DNA of 64,000 nt from Psoroptes ovis (GCA_002943765.1 PQWQ01000011.1:682001-746000); one strand, 5' to 3'; positions 1 through 13,298 are shown, counted from the first letter of the stretch. Notes: generated by a model not told the origin, from the sequence alone. Translations and numbers: made by a program.

Positions 1-1904
1 AGAATGATATTGATAATTTGAAAAATTCATTAGAAACATTGACAATCGATATAAATATGATGGATAAAATGACAATGACAATGATGACAGTGCCACCAAT
101 TGCAAACGTTGATCAACAGATGATTGATAATTTCATACGTTCATTAATATTTCCATTAAGACATCAGCATCAGCAGCAGCAAGCCTCAATGTTCGAAGAT
201 CAATTTAATTTTGATAATTTACGATTATCATCAACATCATCATTTAATAAATCATTTTCTGATCATCAACAACATCAAGAACAATCTAATAACATTATAA
301 CACCACAACAATGGTCGCAAGCATCATCATCAATGCAACAATTAGCACAACAACAACCATTAAAAACTATGAAACAACAAAACAATTTGACAAAAATTAC
401 TTCATCAACAATGGCACCAACATTATCATCAAATCCGCTTCAAAATCAATATCAACAGCAACAAAATTTGATTCATCAATTATCTTTTGATCATTTTTCT
501 ACACAGCAACCGCAACAACAACACACGGACATCAATACTAATCCATCATCATTTAATGATACGAAAAATCAATTTTTTTCGAACAATAACAATATTAATG
601 ATGATTTTCCGATAGTTTCATCATTTATCAATGATCAACATAATTTTCAACTACAAAGTCAGTTTCAAGCATTCAACAATGGATCACTGATACATCCATC
701 ATTAACAAATCCATCAATTAATGATTTAAATATTTTAAATCAAAAACAAGCTATTACGAAATCCCTTCAACCAAAACTACGTCGTGAACGTATTAATTAT
801 TATTTAAAATTTGGTGAGCAAGGCATACAACAGGGACAATTTGCTGAGCCATCTGGCGTTGCTGTAAATCCAATTAATGATGATATTTATATTGCTGATG
901 CCAACAATCATCGTGTACAAGTTTTCGATAAATGGGGTAAATTTAAATTCAATTTTGGCGAAGGAAAACTCAAATTTCCTAATAGAGTGGCGTTGTCGCA
1001 TTTGACCGGCGAAATCGTTGTGTCAGAGCGACCACCTGTGCATCAAATACAAGTTTATAACAAAAATGGGATTTTTCAATGTAAATTCGGTGCCAAACAT
1101 CTTCGCCATCCACGAGGTTTAGCCATTGATCATCAGAATCGAATTGTCGTTGTTGAATGTAAAGTAATACGTGTATTTGTATTCAGTCTTCAAGGTGTAT
1201 TACTACATTCTTTTGATTGTTCTGAACGTATTCAGTTCCCAAATGCTGTTGCTGTATCACGTACAGATGAAATATTCATTTCAGATAATCGTAACCATTG
1301 TGTTAAAGTATTTAATTTCAATGGAGATTTTTTACGGCAAATCGGTGGACAAGGTATCACTAATTATCCGATCGGTGTTTGTTTAAATGAAACATTAGAT
1401 CAATTATTAGTGATTGATAATTATAACAATCTGAATGTAACATTATTCCGCACGGATGGTCAATTAATCGGTGCCTATGAATCATCAGCAAAGCATCAAC
1501 AATGTCTAGATGTTGCATTATTTGGTGATCAATCAATTGTTGTCACGAGTAAAGATTTACAAGTTTATTTTTATCGTCTTAAAGATTATATTCAATCATC
1601 GAATAATGCTAACAATTCGAATAACAATAAACAATTCATCAATGTTAACAATAATAACAATTCAAATGGTCGTATTCCATCATCATCATCATCTTCATCA
1701 TTGAAAACACCATTGACTATGACGAATACGACAGCAACAACTACAACAACGGCACCATCATCTACGACAGCATCATCAACGACAGCAACAACAACAGCGC
1801 TACAATCATCAATAATCCATAATAAAAATAATTGCCATATAAATAATATGAATTTGAACACGAACCATCAACGATCATCATCATCATCGCATCATCATTT
1901 ATAA
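1..1904 (+). CDS. brat: Brat-type NHL-repeat protein, 3' part (5' end off window)
   Basis: The frame is open from base 3 to the TAA at 1902-1904, giving 633 residues with no start in the window, so the gene is cut by the left edge. Residues 1-258 are rich in Q, N, S and H. Residues about 262-520 form six NHL repeats (a six-bladed propeller), recognisable from EPSGVAV, YPNRV-like FPNRV, HPRGLAID, ECKVIRVFVF, EIFISDNRNHCVKVFN, GITNYPIGV and CLDVALF. This series is the C-terminal propeller of Drosophila Brat, which binds mRNA with Pumilio/Nanos and represses translation. The RING/B-box part, if any, lies upstream; Brat itself lacks a RING. Unlike Brat, which ends soon after the propeller, this protein continues for about 105 residues of N, S, T and H runs to the stop. 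TRIM2/3 or another TRIM-NHL paralogue is the main alternative, but the repeat-by-repeat match favours brat. Confidence 0.88.
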   Translation, partial: NDIDNLKNSLETLTIDINMMDKMTMTMMTVPPIANVDQQMIDNFIRSLIFPLRHQHQQQQASMFEDQFNFDNLRLSSTSSFNKSFSDHQQHQEQSNNIITPQQWSQASSSMQQLAQQQPLKTMKQQNNLTKITSSTMAPTLSSNPLQNQYQQQQNLIHQLSFDHFSTQQPQQQHTDINTNPSSFNDTKNQFFSNNNNINDDFPIVSSFINDQHNFQLQSQFQAFNNGSLIHPSLTNPSINDLNILNQKQAITKSLQPKLRRERINYYLKFGEQGIQQGQFAEPSGVAVNPINDDIYIADANNHRVQVFDKWGKFKFNFGEGKLKFPNRVALSHLTGEIVVSERPPVHQIQVYNKNGIFQCKFGAKHLRHPRGLAIDHQNRIVVVECKVIRVFVFSLQGVLLHSFDCSERIQFPNAVAVSRTDEIFISDNRNHCVKVFNFNGDFLRQIGGQGITNYPIGVCLNETLDQLLVIDNYNNLNVTLFRTDGQLIGAYESSAKHQQCLDVALFGDQSIVVTSKDLQVYFYRLKDYIQSSNNANNSNNNKQFINVNNNNNSNGRIPSSSSSSSLKTPLTMTNTTATTTTTAPSSTTASSTTATTTALQSSIIHNKNNCHINNMNLNTNHQRSSSSSHHHL

Positions 1905-3076
1905 TAATACATTGAATACAAATGATCACCGATTATTTTGAATTAATTACGAATTATTCTCATTACTATCATCCTTATTATCTTCCATTTTTTTATATTA
2001 CAATTATTATTGTCATTATTTTGAACCAAAACAAAGAAAAAAAATCAAAAAAATTAACATAATTATCAATAACAAATTATCATTATTTATACTCTTTAAT
2101 TATTATCAAATATGTATCTAATTATTGTGATTAATTATGAATTTTAAAATTGATTTCTTTTGTTATTATTATTATTGATTAACATTATTATTATTATTGA
2201 TATTTTAATTAATCAATTTCAATGATATGATCGATCATTGCTATATTATTGCTATATCATTATTTTAAAATTATTATCAATTAAAAATTGATACTCCTTA
2301 TTATTTTAATTATTCTTATTTTTTTTAATATAATTAATTTTTAATTTCAATTTTGTAATTTTATCATACATTTTCATTTCACACATAAACAAATGATACT
2401 AATGACAATACACCACATATGATATAACAACAATTTGCTTACAACCATTGAATTCATTTTTTTTTTTTGTTATGTAATTTTAATTATGAATTATTAAATT
2501 TGAATTTTTCACATACATTTTTCAGGTATTATTTTTTCTATTATTATTCTTATAATTTTGCATCTTATAATCATTATTATTATGATTATTAATCGAATTA
2601 TTATTATTGATCATAATTACAATTATTATTATGATTATTATTGATCTTATTGATTAATTTTTTAATAATTATTTTTTTAAATACAATTTTTTTCACTTTT
2701 GATTAATTAATTGATTATGAAATTTTTTCTTTTCCAATAATTGTATCGATTCAATTCAAATTTTGTTATTATTTTAATTATTATTGATATTATTATTATT
2801 ATTAAAATTATTATTTAAACAGAAATAAATGATGGTACAAAATAATTTTGAAAATTTTTTTTTTCTGGAAAAGAAAATGACATTTCAAATTGATTATGGA
2901 AAATTTTTCGATTTCTGTTTTTCCAAACAAAACAATCACATTAGGCTATGTTTTACTATGAATTTATTTTCCTGGATTATCAATTTGTTAAATTGTTTCC
3001 GTTGCTCAGGTCAATCGTCAAAAAAATGTAGGGTATTTCATATTTTTGAATTTTTGAATAAATTTTTTTCCTCAGT
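1905..3076. other. AT-rich 3' flank of brat, no gene seen
   Basis: Almost pure A/T sequence with many ATT/TTA runs; it probably contains the long 3' UTR of the NHL gene. An AATAAA lies near 2823. The short open frame at 2829-3101 (90 codons) is low complexity and has no recognisable domain, so I do not call it. Confidence 0.5.
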
Positions 3077-3118
3077 TATAAAAAACCTCGAAATTATTTA
3101 ATTTTCAAAGTATCAGCT
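3077..3118 (+). promoter_or_regulatory. TATA box and initiator of the six-cysteine gene
   Basis: TATAAAAA at 3077-3084 is followed by TATCAGCT, an arthropod-type initiator (TCAG) with its A at 3115, about 31-38 bp downstream. The ATG at 3191 would then have a leader of about 76 nt without upstream ATG. Spacing and both elements are seen in the sequence; promoter activity is inferred. Confidence 0.5.
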
Positions 3119-3190
3119 CTTCATTTCACGATATTGATCGAAAATCATTGATTGGCAAAAATAATTGAATTGAAAAATTTTTGAAAAAAA

Positions 3191-3887
3191 ATGAAATTAA
3201 TAATTTCTTCATTTTTTACATTGATTTTAATCATATTCACAATAACATCAGTTCAATCATCATCACGACAACCGAATCAACGTGATCATCTTCATTGTAA
3301 AATGCAATATTATAATGAATGGGAAGAAATGATGCAAACAGCCGATCCATATGCAGTTGTTGAATCATATTATGTAAGTTTTGTGATGATGATGATGATG
3401 ATGAACTTTGTAACAACAACAGCAATAACAACAGTGTTATAATGTGTTGAATATTTAATGTTTATTTTCACCATTAATCATATTTCAATTTGCTATGGCA
3501 TTGAATATGGAGAAAAAATATGAAAAAAAAATTTGATTGAAAAAATTCAAATCATTCAATTTCATTTCAATGTCAACATATGGCGCTAAATTATCTATGA
3601 ATAATTTTAATCTTTTTTTCTTTAAAAAAAATCATAGGATCCTCATGGCTCTCCATGCAAAACACCATGTCGTATTCGATCGCCATCAAATCCAGCATTG
3701 ACCACTGTATTAGGCGAAAAAAATTCACCAAATTATGAAAATTGTGGCTCACAAAAGGTGAAATTTTTATGAACATTTTTTTTCTTCAACAAATAAATGA
3801 GTCATTAACTAAAATTTTTTTTGTCTCATTTTTTTCCCATAGTTCTGTTATGAAGGTCAATGTGTTAATAAACGTTTTCAATTTTAA
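3191..3887 (+). CDS. Small secreted six-cysteine protein
   Basis: Three exons join in frame: 3191-3373, 3638-3757 and 3843-3887 (introns 264 and 85 bp, GTAAGT...ATAG and GTGAAA...CATAG, both phase 0). The product is 115 residues. Residues 1-23 form a typical signal peptide (MKLIISSFFTLILIIFTITS, then VQSS). The mature part has six cysteines (HC, SPC, TPC, ENC, KFC, GQC) and a basic end (NKRFQF), so three disulfides are possible. The last pattern, C(5)C(4)C with a G before the final C, resembles small cysteine-rich secreted proteins of ticks and mites, but I cannot name the family. It is close behind brat on the same strand and has its own TATA/Inr promoter. Exon 3 is only 14 codons plus stop, so it is easily missed by gene finders. 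Confidence 0.72.
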
Positions 3888-6800
3888 ATTGTTGTTGATA
3901 TGACAACATTTGCAGAATATGTATTTTCATATGATCATATTCTTTATCTTTTTTTTTTTTTTTTGCTTTGAATTTAAAATTTAAAATTTCAATTCAAAAT
4001 TATCTTTACCTTGATCCATCCGTACAAAAACATTTATTGCTAATTTGAATAAAAATTACACTTGTTTGAATTTTTTCAAATTTTTTTGAATATTTAATTT
4101 TGACACTTTTGATCAGTTCCCAACAAAAAACGAATCAATGATTTGTTTGTTTATTTATTTATTTGCCTGTTTGAATGTCAATTTCAAAAAAATTGCCAAT
4201 GTTTTTTCCTTCTCGTTATCTATTATTAATTCACAGAAGAAAATAAAACAAATTTTTTTTTTACCTGTCAAAGTCTGTTTGATTGTCATCATATTTTTTC
4301 GAATCGAATATTCAAGGATTTTCACAGAAATTTTTAAAAAAATAAATTTTTGCATTTCGTTCATTTTCATTTCAAATAATGAATTATTTATTTTCTATTT
4401 CAAATTTTCAATCATCTGTAAAATAATTTGGCAATTTTTTTTCTTATTCGATCATCATCAAACGAAAACAAGAATCCAAATTTGGTATTTTACAAAAAGA
4501 ACAATTTACGCAATTCTATCTTTGGGTTTTTGAAAATTTTTCTTATCCACAATCAATGATAATTGGATTCCATTAAATAATCATTTGGTTTGCGTGCAAA
4601 TGAAAGAAAAATCGTCGGAGATCTGATTGATCATAAGATTTTTTTGAAAAGGAAAATTTTTCAAGTTGAATGAATTGTTTGATTAAATAATTGATGATTT
4701 TTATGTCTGATTTATATCCTTATTTCATAAATCAAATGGTTTGTTGAATATTCTTAGCTTTTACATATATTTGATTTATATTCAATTGTTTATTCGCAAG
4801 AGATGGATGAAATATTTTTATTTTAAAATAAACCAATGAGAATATTCATCATTAGCTAAGATGGCGACTAACAGAAAAAAATTAATATTTCATTCATTCA
4901 CAGCAGCAAAATTCTCTATTTACTATATTTCAATCTATCAATATTTGTCCTTGATCATTGTCAAATTGAAATCCTTGATTGACTCTTGTTTATCATCATT
5001 ATTATTGTGGTGATTATCATTATTATTCTCGTGATAATAATAATTGGCGCAAAAAAAGAAACAAACAAGTGAAAAATGATAATTATAATAATAAAAAACA
5101 GCAAACTTAAATTAAATACATGTTGTTTTGGTACATTTTTATAAATAATGTTTGTTGTTGTTGCGGTTTACGTAAGCTTAATTATTGCTGAAAAAAACAA
5201 AATCAAAAATACATTTAAACGTATGATAAATGAGAAAATAATAATAATAAACACATAGCAAAACCAGTTTTAATTGCTTTTAAATTCATTGAATTTTGAA
5301 TATTTTCAATGAACATTGAAAACTTAATGGAAAAGAACAGATTCTTTCAGAATAGAAATATCTTGATCATTCTAACAAAATATTAGAAATTCTCTCCAAT
5401 AAATAATGATAAATTGTTTCATTTTTTAAATCACTTGAAATCATATGAATTTCCTTCAAATTTTTCTTAGAAATCAATCCAATTTATGTGTCATGAATCA
5501 ATTATCAAAAGTGAAACCCTTGGAAGGTTTGAATTATTTATTAAGGAAAAATTTCAATTTTTTTCAACAAGATAAATATGTCGATAATTTATTTATTTTC
5601 AATTTTGATTGCTGTTTAAATCAAATAAAAAAGAAATAAACATAAAGATGATATTTGCGTGTTTTTCAAACACAAAATATTAATAAAAACATCATAATCC
5701 TTGGCCTTAAAAAATGAATATTAAATTTTCTTATTATTGAATTGAATTTTTCAATGATTATTCTTCTCTGATAATCATTATCAATGTTTGTTTTGAATGT
5801 GTTTTCATATAAATAGATGAAAGAAAAAGTAAGAAAATTCATTAATTCATTATTTACATGTTTGAAGGTGAAGGATGATGTTTATGTTGTTATATTACTT
5901 ACAAACGTTTATCATTACAATCATTTGTTGATGATCATTTTTATATAATTTAAATGTAAATTTTCATTTAAAAATATTTTCCAACAATGCATTCATGATT
6001 GGCAAAGATTTTTTTTTTGTAAAAATTTTCATTTAATCAACAATCCAATTGATTAAAAATTTTTAAAAATTTAAAAATTATTAATTTGATAATTTTTAAT
6101 ATCATTTAAAAGGACATTCGACCCTGATTATAATTTTTCAGAGTGAGCAGAGAAATTTGAAAAAAAAACCAATGAAACTAAATGAAATATGAAAATCAAT
6201 CAATGATTTTTCCATCCTTCAAATTTGATTTTTTTTTCTCCCCTCAACCACTTAGTAACCATCATAACGGAAACGGGAAATCCTCAATAATCAAAATGTA
6301 TATTGGGGACAAAACATATATCGATGTAATGACAAATGATCAGTAATTTTCTTTCGAAAAAAAAAATACAAAAACTAAACTTGCATCATCTATGATTTTA
6401 CAATGACTTAAAGTCTCGATAATTGGTAAGGTTTTTTGACATTTAAACATCGAATAAATAACATAATAATAATGATATAGCTAACAATTTTAACCAATGA
6501 CAATAATATGAATGTTGAAATACGAAAAAAACAAATAAATGGTCATTGATTTTTGATTTTTTTGAAAATAATAAACCAATGATTGTTACAATAATTTTTT
6601 TTTTTTTGAATACAATACAATTAGGACAAATTTTATTCATTACATTCATATATTGTATTCATATTCTCTTGAATAATTGAATCATTTCCAAATGAGTAAA
6701 TCAATTTAAATGAGAGAAACTAATATAAATGTTATAATATTCATTCATTTAATAAAATTTGTAAATTTTGAATCGTGACGTCATTACATTTAAAATTGTT

Positions 6801-9800
6801 ATTATTATTATAATTATATGTGATTATTTTCATTTGAAAACATAATAATTTTCATTACAGATTGATGGATGGATGGAAATGGATTTGTTTTTTCTGTTTC
6901 TTTAATCATTAAATCATTGAAATAAGATTGAAATTTAATTTTAACATTAAAAATTGTACATGAATCTTGTTGGAACATTTGTCCATTTGTACATTTGTTC
7001 ATTTGAATGTTTGTACTCAAAAATTTTTTACTTTAAAACAAAGCATTCATTCATTCATTTCAATTATTCAATTATATTTCATTGATATTCTATGAAATTA
7101 AACATCATTTTTTTTTCTTTTAAAATTTTCATCTCTTTTTCTGGGAAAAATAAACAAGAGAAATTTTTCGATGCTTTTTGATAGAAATTCTCTCTTCTTC
7201 AACCAATCTCCTTCATTTATTTAAAAATATTTCATCGAAATTCTCTTCATGATATTTTCACCATCAGTCATCCATCATATTAGATGATTATTACTTTCGC
7301 TTTCTTTTTCTCTTTCACTCTCGCTGTCCATTTACAAAAAATACTTTTACTTTTTTCTTCGTGAACTTGACCAAAGAACTAAGAAATTGTTGTTGTTGTT
7401 GTTGTATAATAATAATCATAAACAATTTCACCGAATATCGTAGATGATGATGCATGCATGCACTTAAGCTCATATCATCATTTACTACCACCTTAGTTTA
7501 TCTAATGAAATAGCAAGGAAAATTATCATCAATCGAATGCTTCTCGTTTTTCGATGATTGAAAGATTTCTCTTTCAAAAGACTTTTAAATCACACAACAA
7601 ATATCCAGTTTCGTTTTTTTGTATGACCACAAACAGCACATCAGCAACAGCAGCAATGACGACCACGAGACATTGGGCAAATACAAAAATATGAAACCAA
7701 ACATTGATATAATGTGAAGGATATCACGAAAATTTATTTAAATTTATCTTAAGATTTTCAAAAATTTCTCTCTTTTCATTCATTTCATTCGAATTTCAAA
7801 TATATGCGATATTTGATTATTATTATTATTTATTTTTTAGTTGAATTTAAAAATAAAATTAACGAAAAAAAACAAGCAAAAATATTGCAACTTTCATTTT
7901 CAAATAAACGTGTGCGTCTGTGTGTGTGATGTTTGCTTGTAATTGAATGAGATAATAAACAGAAAATAATCATCAAAATAATTATAACCAATATATTTGG
8001 AAAAAAAACAGAGAATTGAAATTGAATCGAAAATAAAAATTGAATACATGGTGAAAACAAGATCATCAAATGATTGTATTTTTTATGATTTTTCCTATTT
8101 TAATTGAAAATAAATCAAGAGAAATCAATTCGATGTTGGTGAGAACAAGAACCAATCGACCACGTTCAACAACGTTCAACGATCGAAAGTAGCCATTCGT
8201 TTTTATTTTATTTTATTTTTCCCATTTCATTTCATTAATATTAAACATGCGGATGTGAAATTATATATTTTTGAAAAATCTGCCATCGATCCAACAATTT
8301 TTTTTTTTTTTTGCTGAAAATATTAATGATTGAATGGAAAAAATAATGAGAGAAATCAATCGTTCATTCAATTCATTCGGCTACTAGCAAATCAAAAAAA
8401 AAGAAATAATTGAAGAAATGATTGAAAAACCGACCAACAAACAACACAAATAATAAACAAGTGACAAGTGGCATCATCATCAAACAAATCAATAGCGCTG
8501 AATGTTGCTTTCTACTACAATAGAAGAATATAGACGTTTATTGGAAATTGATTGATTCAAAATTAATTCATTGATTGATTGATTGATTGATTAAAATCAA
8601 AAATTAAAATGAATTGAAACATAATGAAATGCAGTAGAAGAAAAATTTAAATTTTTTTCATTTCATCAGTTTCATTTTTATTTGAACAAAAAAATAAAAA
8701 ATAAAGAACAATTAAACTTGTAATTTATTTTTCTTTTTCATCATTATTATTTGTCTTTTTTACATCCGATTTATGTAAAAGAAAATATACATGAATTGTG
8801 ATTTGTGATTTGTTTTTCATTGTTTTTTTTTGTTCGTCTTTTCATCATTATTATTATCATCATATTGTATTTTATATTGTATTGTTTTCGTGTTCATTTG
8901 ACAAACGATAATCATTGACAGCAACCGAACTGATCAATCAAAGCAAGCAAACAATCGAACAAATTTTTTTTCCTTGTGTTTTCAATGCGTTTTATTGTCA
9001 GCATATATTTCATTTTGTTATATGCATTCATTCATTCATTCACTCATTATTTATTTCATCGATAATCTTTCATTTTTTTCCATTATTTTTATTATTCAAA
9101 AAATTTCGTCATTTTCCGGAAAATTTGAAAGAAAAAAAAACTAAAAATAAAACGACAAATGTGAATACAAATGAACGATAATAATTTCTGTTTTGTTCAA
9201 TCAGAAGTGTTTTTATTCAAAATTAATTAATTGTTTAAAATTAATCAATCGAAATTGAATAATAATTTTTCAATTATTATTCAAAAATTGAATTGATTAA
9301 AAATAAATTTGTCAAAAATTTCAATCCAACCAACAAATACTATATTTGATTTCATATGGAAATATTTTTGATCAAAATATTTTGATCAAAATTTTTGGCG
9401 ATAATTTTTTTTTCCAGCTTTTCGTCTGTGTCTGTGAATATTATTATATAAAAATGAATACATGATAATATTCATGAAGATTTGTTAATTTGTCGCTTTT
9501 TTTTTTGTTTGTGGATTGTGATAATTTTTGTTGATTTCGTTAATATTTTTTTTCCAAAATTTCATTTTTTCAAAATTTATCAAAACCAACAAATTGTTTA
9601 CATTTTATTTAAAATGATAATTTTTTTTCGAATAAATAAATAAAATGTGAATCGTATGTGCCTGTATCTGTACACAATGATGATATATTGCTATGTTTGT
9701 GTGGTATTTTTATTTTGACAATTTAACTTTTTTTTTTAAACAATATCTTCGTAGTTCAATATTCTTGATTTGTACATAAATCAATGTAATTTTAATTCAA

Positions 9801-10554
9801 ATAAATCGAATGAATCTTTCAACATCGAATCGATTTTGAAACCTTTAATTTTGTAATGATTCATCCGATCAATACGAATCAATGATAATTTTCCAAACAA
9901 TTATGTTTTAAAACAACAAAACTGAACTGAATTTAATTGTAATGCATTTGAAACATCTGTAATCAATGATCATTGCCTTGGATTTTTATTTCGATTGATG
10001 ATATTTCCTCTTGTTCACTACAAATAGTTCCAATTTTATTTCAGTTTTTTCTGTATTCATACATGAATTCAATGTCAAATTACATGTTCAACAATTGATG
10101 ATTTATAATGATGATGATGAATAATACATCAAAAATATGAATGTCTGTTGTGCGTTTGTGTGTGTGTGTTAGTGTTTGATGGTGATTTTATTCATGAATA
10201 TATTGAAAAAAAATATTATAAACAAAGATAAATAGAAATAAAATTATAATCAATAATAAAAAAACCACTTGTTGCATTCATATCTCTTTGTTTCATGTTT
10301 AAATCCATTTTGTTATTATTATTATTATTATTTCCATTTATCATACTAAAATAAATGATTATTTCGAATTGAATTATTAATTAATCAATCAAATAATTAT
10401 TGTAAATATTATTTCTGAATTAATATTGATCGAGAAAAAAAAGCAAAGAGAAAAGTATAGAATACATACGCAAATTCTTTTCAAATGAATATAGAATTTT
10501 TGCTTGAAATATTTTTGAATTTACAAATATAAATAAATAATTTTTTTTTCATCA
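3888..10554. other. 6.7-kb gene-poor AT-rich spacer
   Basis: No convincing coding exon on either strand. Open frames such as 4138-4533 (+) are strings of F, I, L, K and N caused by A/T runs. Contents noted: an AAGATGGCG motif at about 4859 (YY1/Pho-like core); a C/T-rich stretch at about 7280-7335; a TGCATGCATGCA palindrome near 7452; a less AT-biased stretch at about 7600-7680 and 8130-8185; TTGA tetranucleotide repeats at about 8572-8592. The right part probably holds the promoter and 5' leader of the neurotactin-like gene, but no clear TATA/Inr pair was seen. Confidence 0.5.
8571..8592. repeat. (TTGA)n short tandem repeat
   Basis: About five copies of a TTGA/GATT tetranucleotide in the spacer upstream of the neurotactin-like gene. 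Confidence 0.8.
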
Positions 10555-13298
10555 ATGAAAATGACAACATTTACAACGAAAAATCAATCAAGAAAAAGAT
10601 GGTATCGTATTATCGGTGCCGTAATTGTTATAATTATTCTAGTCACGTTATTCATTTTATCTCGACGTGATCGTAATAATGTGTCAAATAAAAATTCATC
10701 AAATTCATTATCAATATTATCATTAAATAGTCAACGTGATCAATCGAAGGGTGGTAAACGTCGTCAATATTATAGTGATGAAATGATTGAATATGAACCT
10801 TTGATTTATTTGCCGGGCATACAAATCAAAGGACAAGTTCGTACTGTAACGAATGGCAAATTAGTTGCAAGTTATTTATCGGTTCCATATGCAGAACCAC
10901 CTGTTGATCAACGTCGATTTAAATCACCTCAATTGAAGCAATATGCCAAGAATAAAAATGTCACATTAGATGCATTCTATCAGCCAATCAAATGTTATCA
11001 GGTACATTTTTTAATTTAAAATATTCCTTGTGACAACATATTTTTTTTTTTTTTTTTTTTTTTGCTTAAATTAGAGTACATTTGTATTGAGTATAACTGA
11101 AGTCAAAGGTTTAGGTGATGAAACTAAAGAGGATTGTCTATTTTTGAATATTTGGACACCATTCACTGAAGATGGCCAAAATAATAAAACAGACGGTAGA
11201 CCTGTCATGGTATTCATTCATGGTGGCATATTCCAATTCGGCGGTATCGGATCACCAGAATTAGATCCATCATTACTGGTTGCTGAAAAAGATATCATAG
11301 CAATAACATTGCAATATCGATTAGGAGTATTTGGTTTTGGCTCGACTGTTGCTGAAGAAAATGATGAAAATTTCCGCAGTCTTGGATTACAAGATCAAGC
11401 ATTAGCATTGGAATGGGTGCAAAAAAATATCAAAGCATTTGGTGGTGATCCGAATCAAATTACCGTCGTTGGCCATGGAGCTGGTAAATAATATGAATTT
11501 GGTAAAAAATCGAAATTCTAATTTTATTATTATTATTGTTATTGTAATAGGTGCATTATCACTTGGCTTTCATTTGATGCATAAAGACACAAATAAATAT
11601 TTTCAAAAAGCAATATTACAAGGTGTTCAAGGAATATGGAATATTGGCATTTATGGTATGAATACCAAAAGTGTACCATTTTTAATGGAAGATTCAAATT
11701 GTGATGAAGATACTGTCGAAAAACGTGATATAAGTGAATGTATGGCTAAAAGTCGTATACAATCAGTGGTATTCATGGAAGGACAACAATATTTAATCGA
11801 TAAATTCGCCATACCATTCGTACCCGATTATAATCCATTAACAAAACAAATATGGGATCAAGCAAAGAATATGGTTGCTGAATCACGTTTCAATGATTCA
11901 TTATTGGAAACAATGTTTAAAGAATGGAATATTTATGCACCAAATCATGAGTATGTTTGCAATTTTAAGATGATGATTATTTAATCATCCAATTAATTTG
12001 TTCTGCTTTATTCCAATTAGAATTTTGCTCGGTTTGAATTCAGATGATGATTATCAATTTGAAAAATATAATAAAATTACAACATATATCAAATTCGGAG
12101 AAAGTGAAGAAGAATATGATGATTACGAAGATACCAACAACAGTAATGAAGAAAGCAGTAATGATGAAGAAAAGGAAAAATCGACCGATACAGATACAGA
12201 GAAAAACAACAAAGATGATGAAAGTAAAAAAGATGAAAATGTTAAAGATGAGAATGGTGAAAATGAGAAAGAAAATGATGAAACAAACAATGATACAAGG
12301 TCAGTAGTGATCATTATTATCATCATTTTTCGATATAATTTGCTTGGAACGACACGCGATCGTCATTTATTATTATTATTATTATTATCAATGATAATAG
12401 CACCTTACAATTTGTTGTTAGTTTTTGTTGTCGTTTCAAAGAAATTGGGACACATATGCACAATACATATAATATTGAACAAAAAATGGCAAATAAAAAT
12501 CGAAATAATGATGATGATGATAATAATAATAATATTATAATATTATCATTTATTTCATTGTTTGATTTCTTTTTAATTTAATTTTCCATATAAAAAATGA
12601 ATTTTAGCAATGAGAACAAAGAAATTGACAACGATAAATCAACATCATCTTCGACTACAGCATCAGATTCAAAAGAAAGTGGTGAAAAAGAAGAATTGGA
12701 AGAAGGAGAAGATGAAGATGATGATGAAAATGGTCGTCGAAAAAGAAGACGTCGAAATGTACAAAAACAACGAAAACGTTATCATCGGCAAACATTAGAA
12801 TCATCAAAATTAGATAAAGATGAAATGATGAAATTATGTAGACTAGTCAAAATGTATCATATACAACAAGAGAAAAACGGTGCAGATATGGTTACCTCAA
12901 GAGTATCAATATATCGTGTTGATCCAAAAGTTTTAGTCAATTTGCCTGAAGAAATAAGTATTGCTTTCGGTACAAAAACAAATCATTGGCTAAAAGGTTT
13001 AGAAAAATATACAATGAACATATGGGGATCGTTTGTCAATAATGGGTAAATTTATTTTTAAAAATTTGATTAATTCAATCAAATAATCGCTATTATTTTA
13101 TCATCAATGCATAGTTTGGATGGTTTACGTATGTCGGATGCTTCATTATCAACATATGATTCGAAAATTAATTCAATAGAATCATCAACGGTCAATTATA
13201 TCAATGTTGGACAATCAAAAGATGATGAAAATAATGGGGAAATTTCAATACAAACATTTGATTGGAAACAAACATGTCCAGTTAATATGTATGAATAA
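10555..13298 (+). CDS. Type II membrane cholinesterase-like protein (neurotactin-like), catalytically dead
   Basis: Six exons join in frame: 10555-11001, 11075-11483, 11551-11950, 12021-12299, 12608-13045 and 13115-13298, giving 718 residues. A short basic N-terminus is followed by one hydrophobic helix (residues about 19-35, IIGAVIVIIILVTLFIL) with no signal peptide, so it is type II. The esterase/lipase fold follows: SYLSVPYAEPP, the paired cysteines KC and EDCLFLNIW, oxyanion HGG in VFIHGG, and YRLGVFGF. The nucleophile elbow GESAG is replaced by VVGHGAG, made across the exon 2/3 junction, so the serine is a histidine. Residues of about 440-590 are a highly acidic then basic segment (runs of D, E, K, then GRRKRRRR) where the catalytic-His region normally lies. 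The end (EKYTMNIWGSFVNNG) is the usual carboxylesterase C-terminus. Topology and the dead site fit neurotactin-type adhesion molecules. A pseudo-esterase of another group is the alternative. Confidence 0.8.

Noticed and set aside
4138..4533. 131-codon open frame in the spacer
   Set aside because: Composition is F/I/L/K/N from A/T runs, no domain, no promoter or splice logic; expected by chance at this base composition.
10555..13298. Active acetylcholinesterase or carboxylesterase
   Set aside because: The nucleophile position is His (GHGAG) and the His-containing HGxE-type motif is absent; N-terminal anchor instead of signal peptide.
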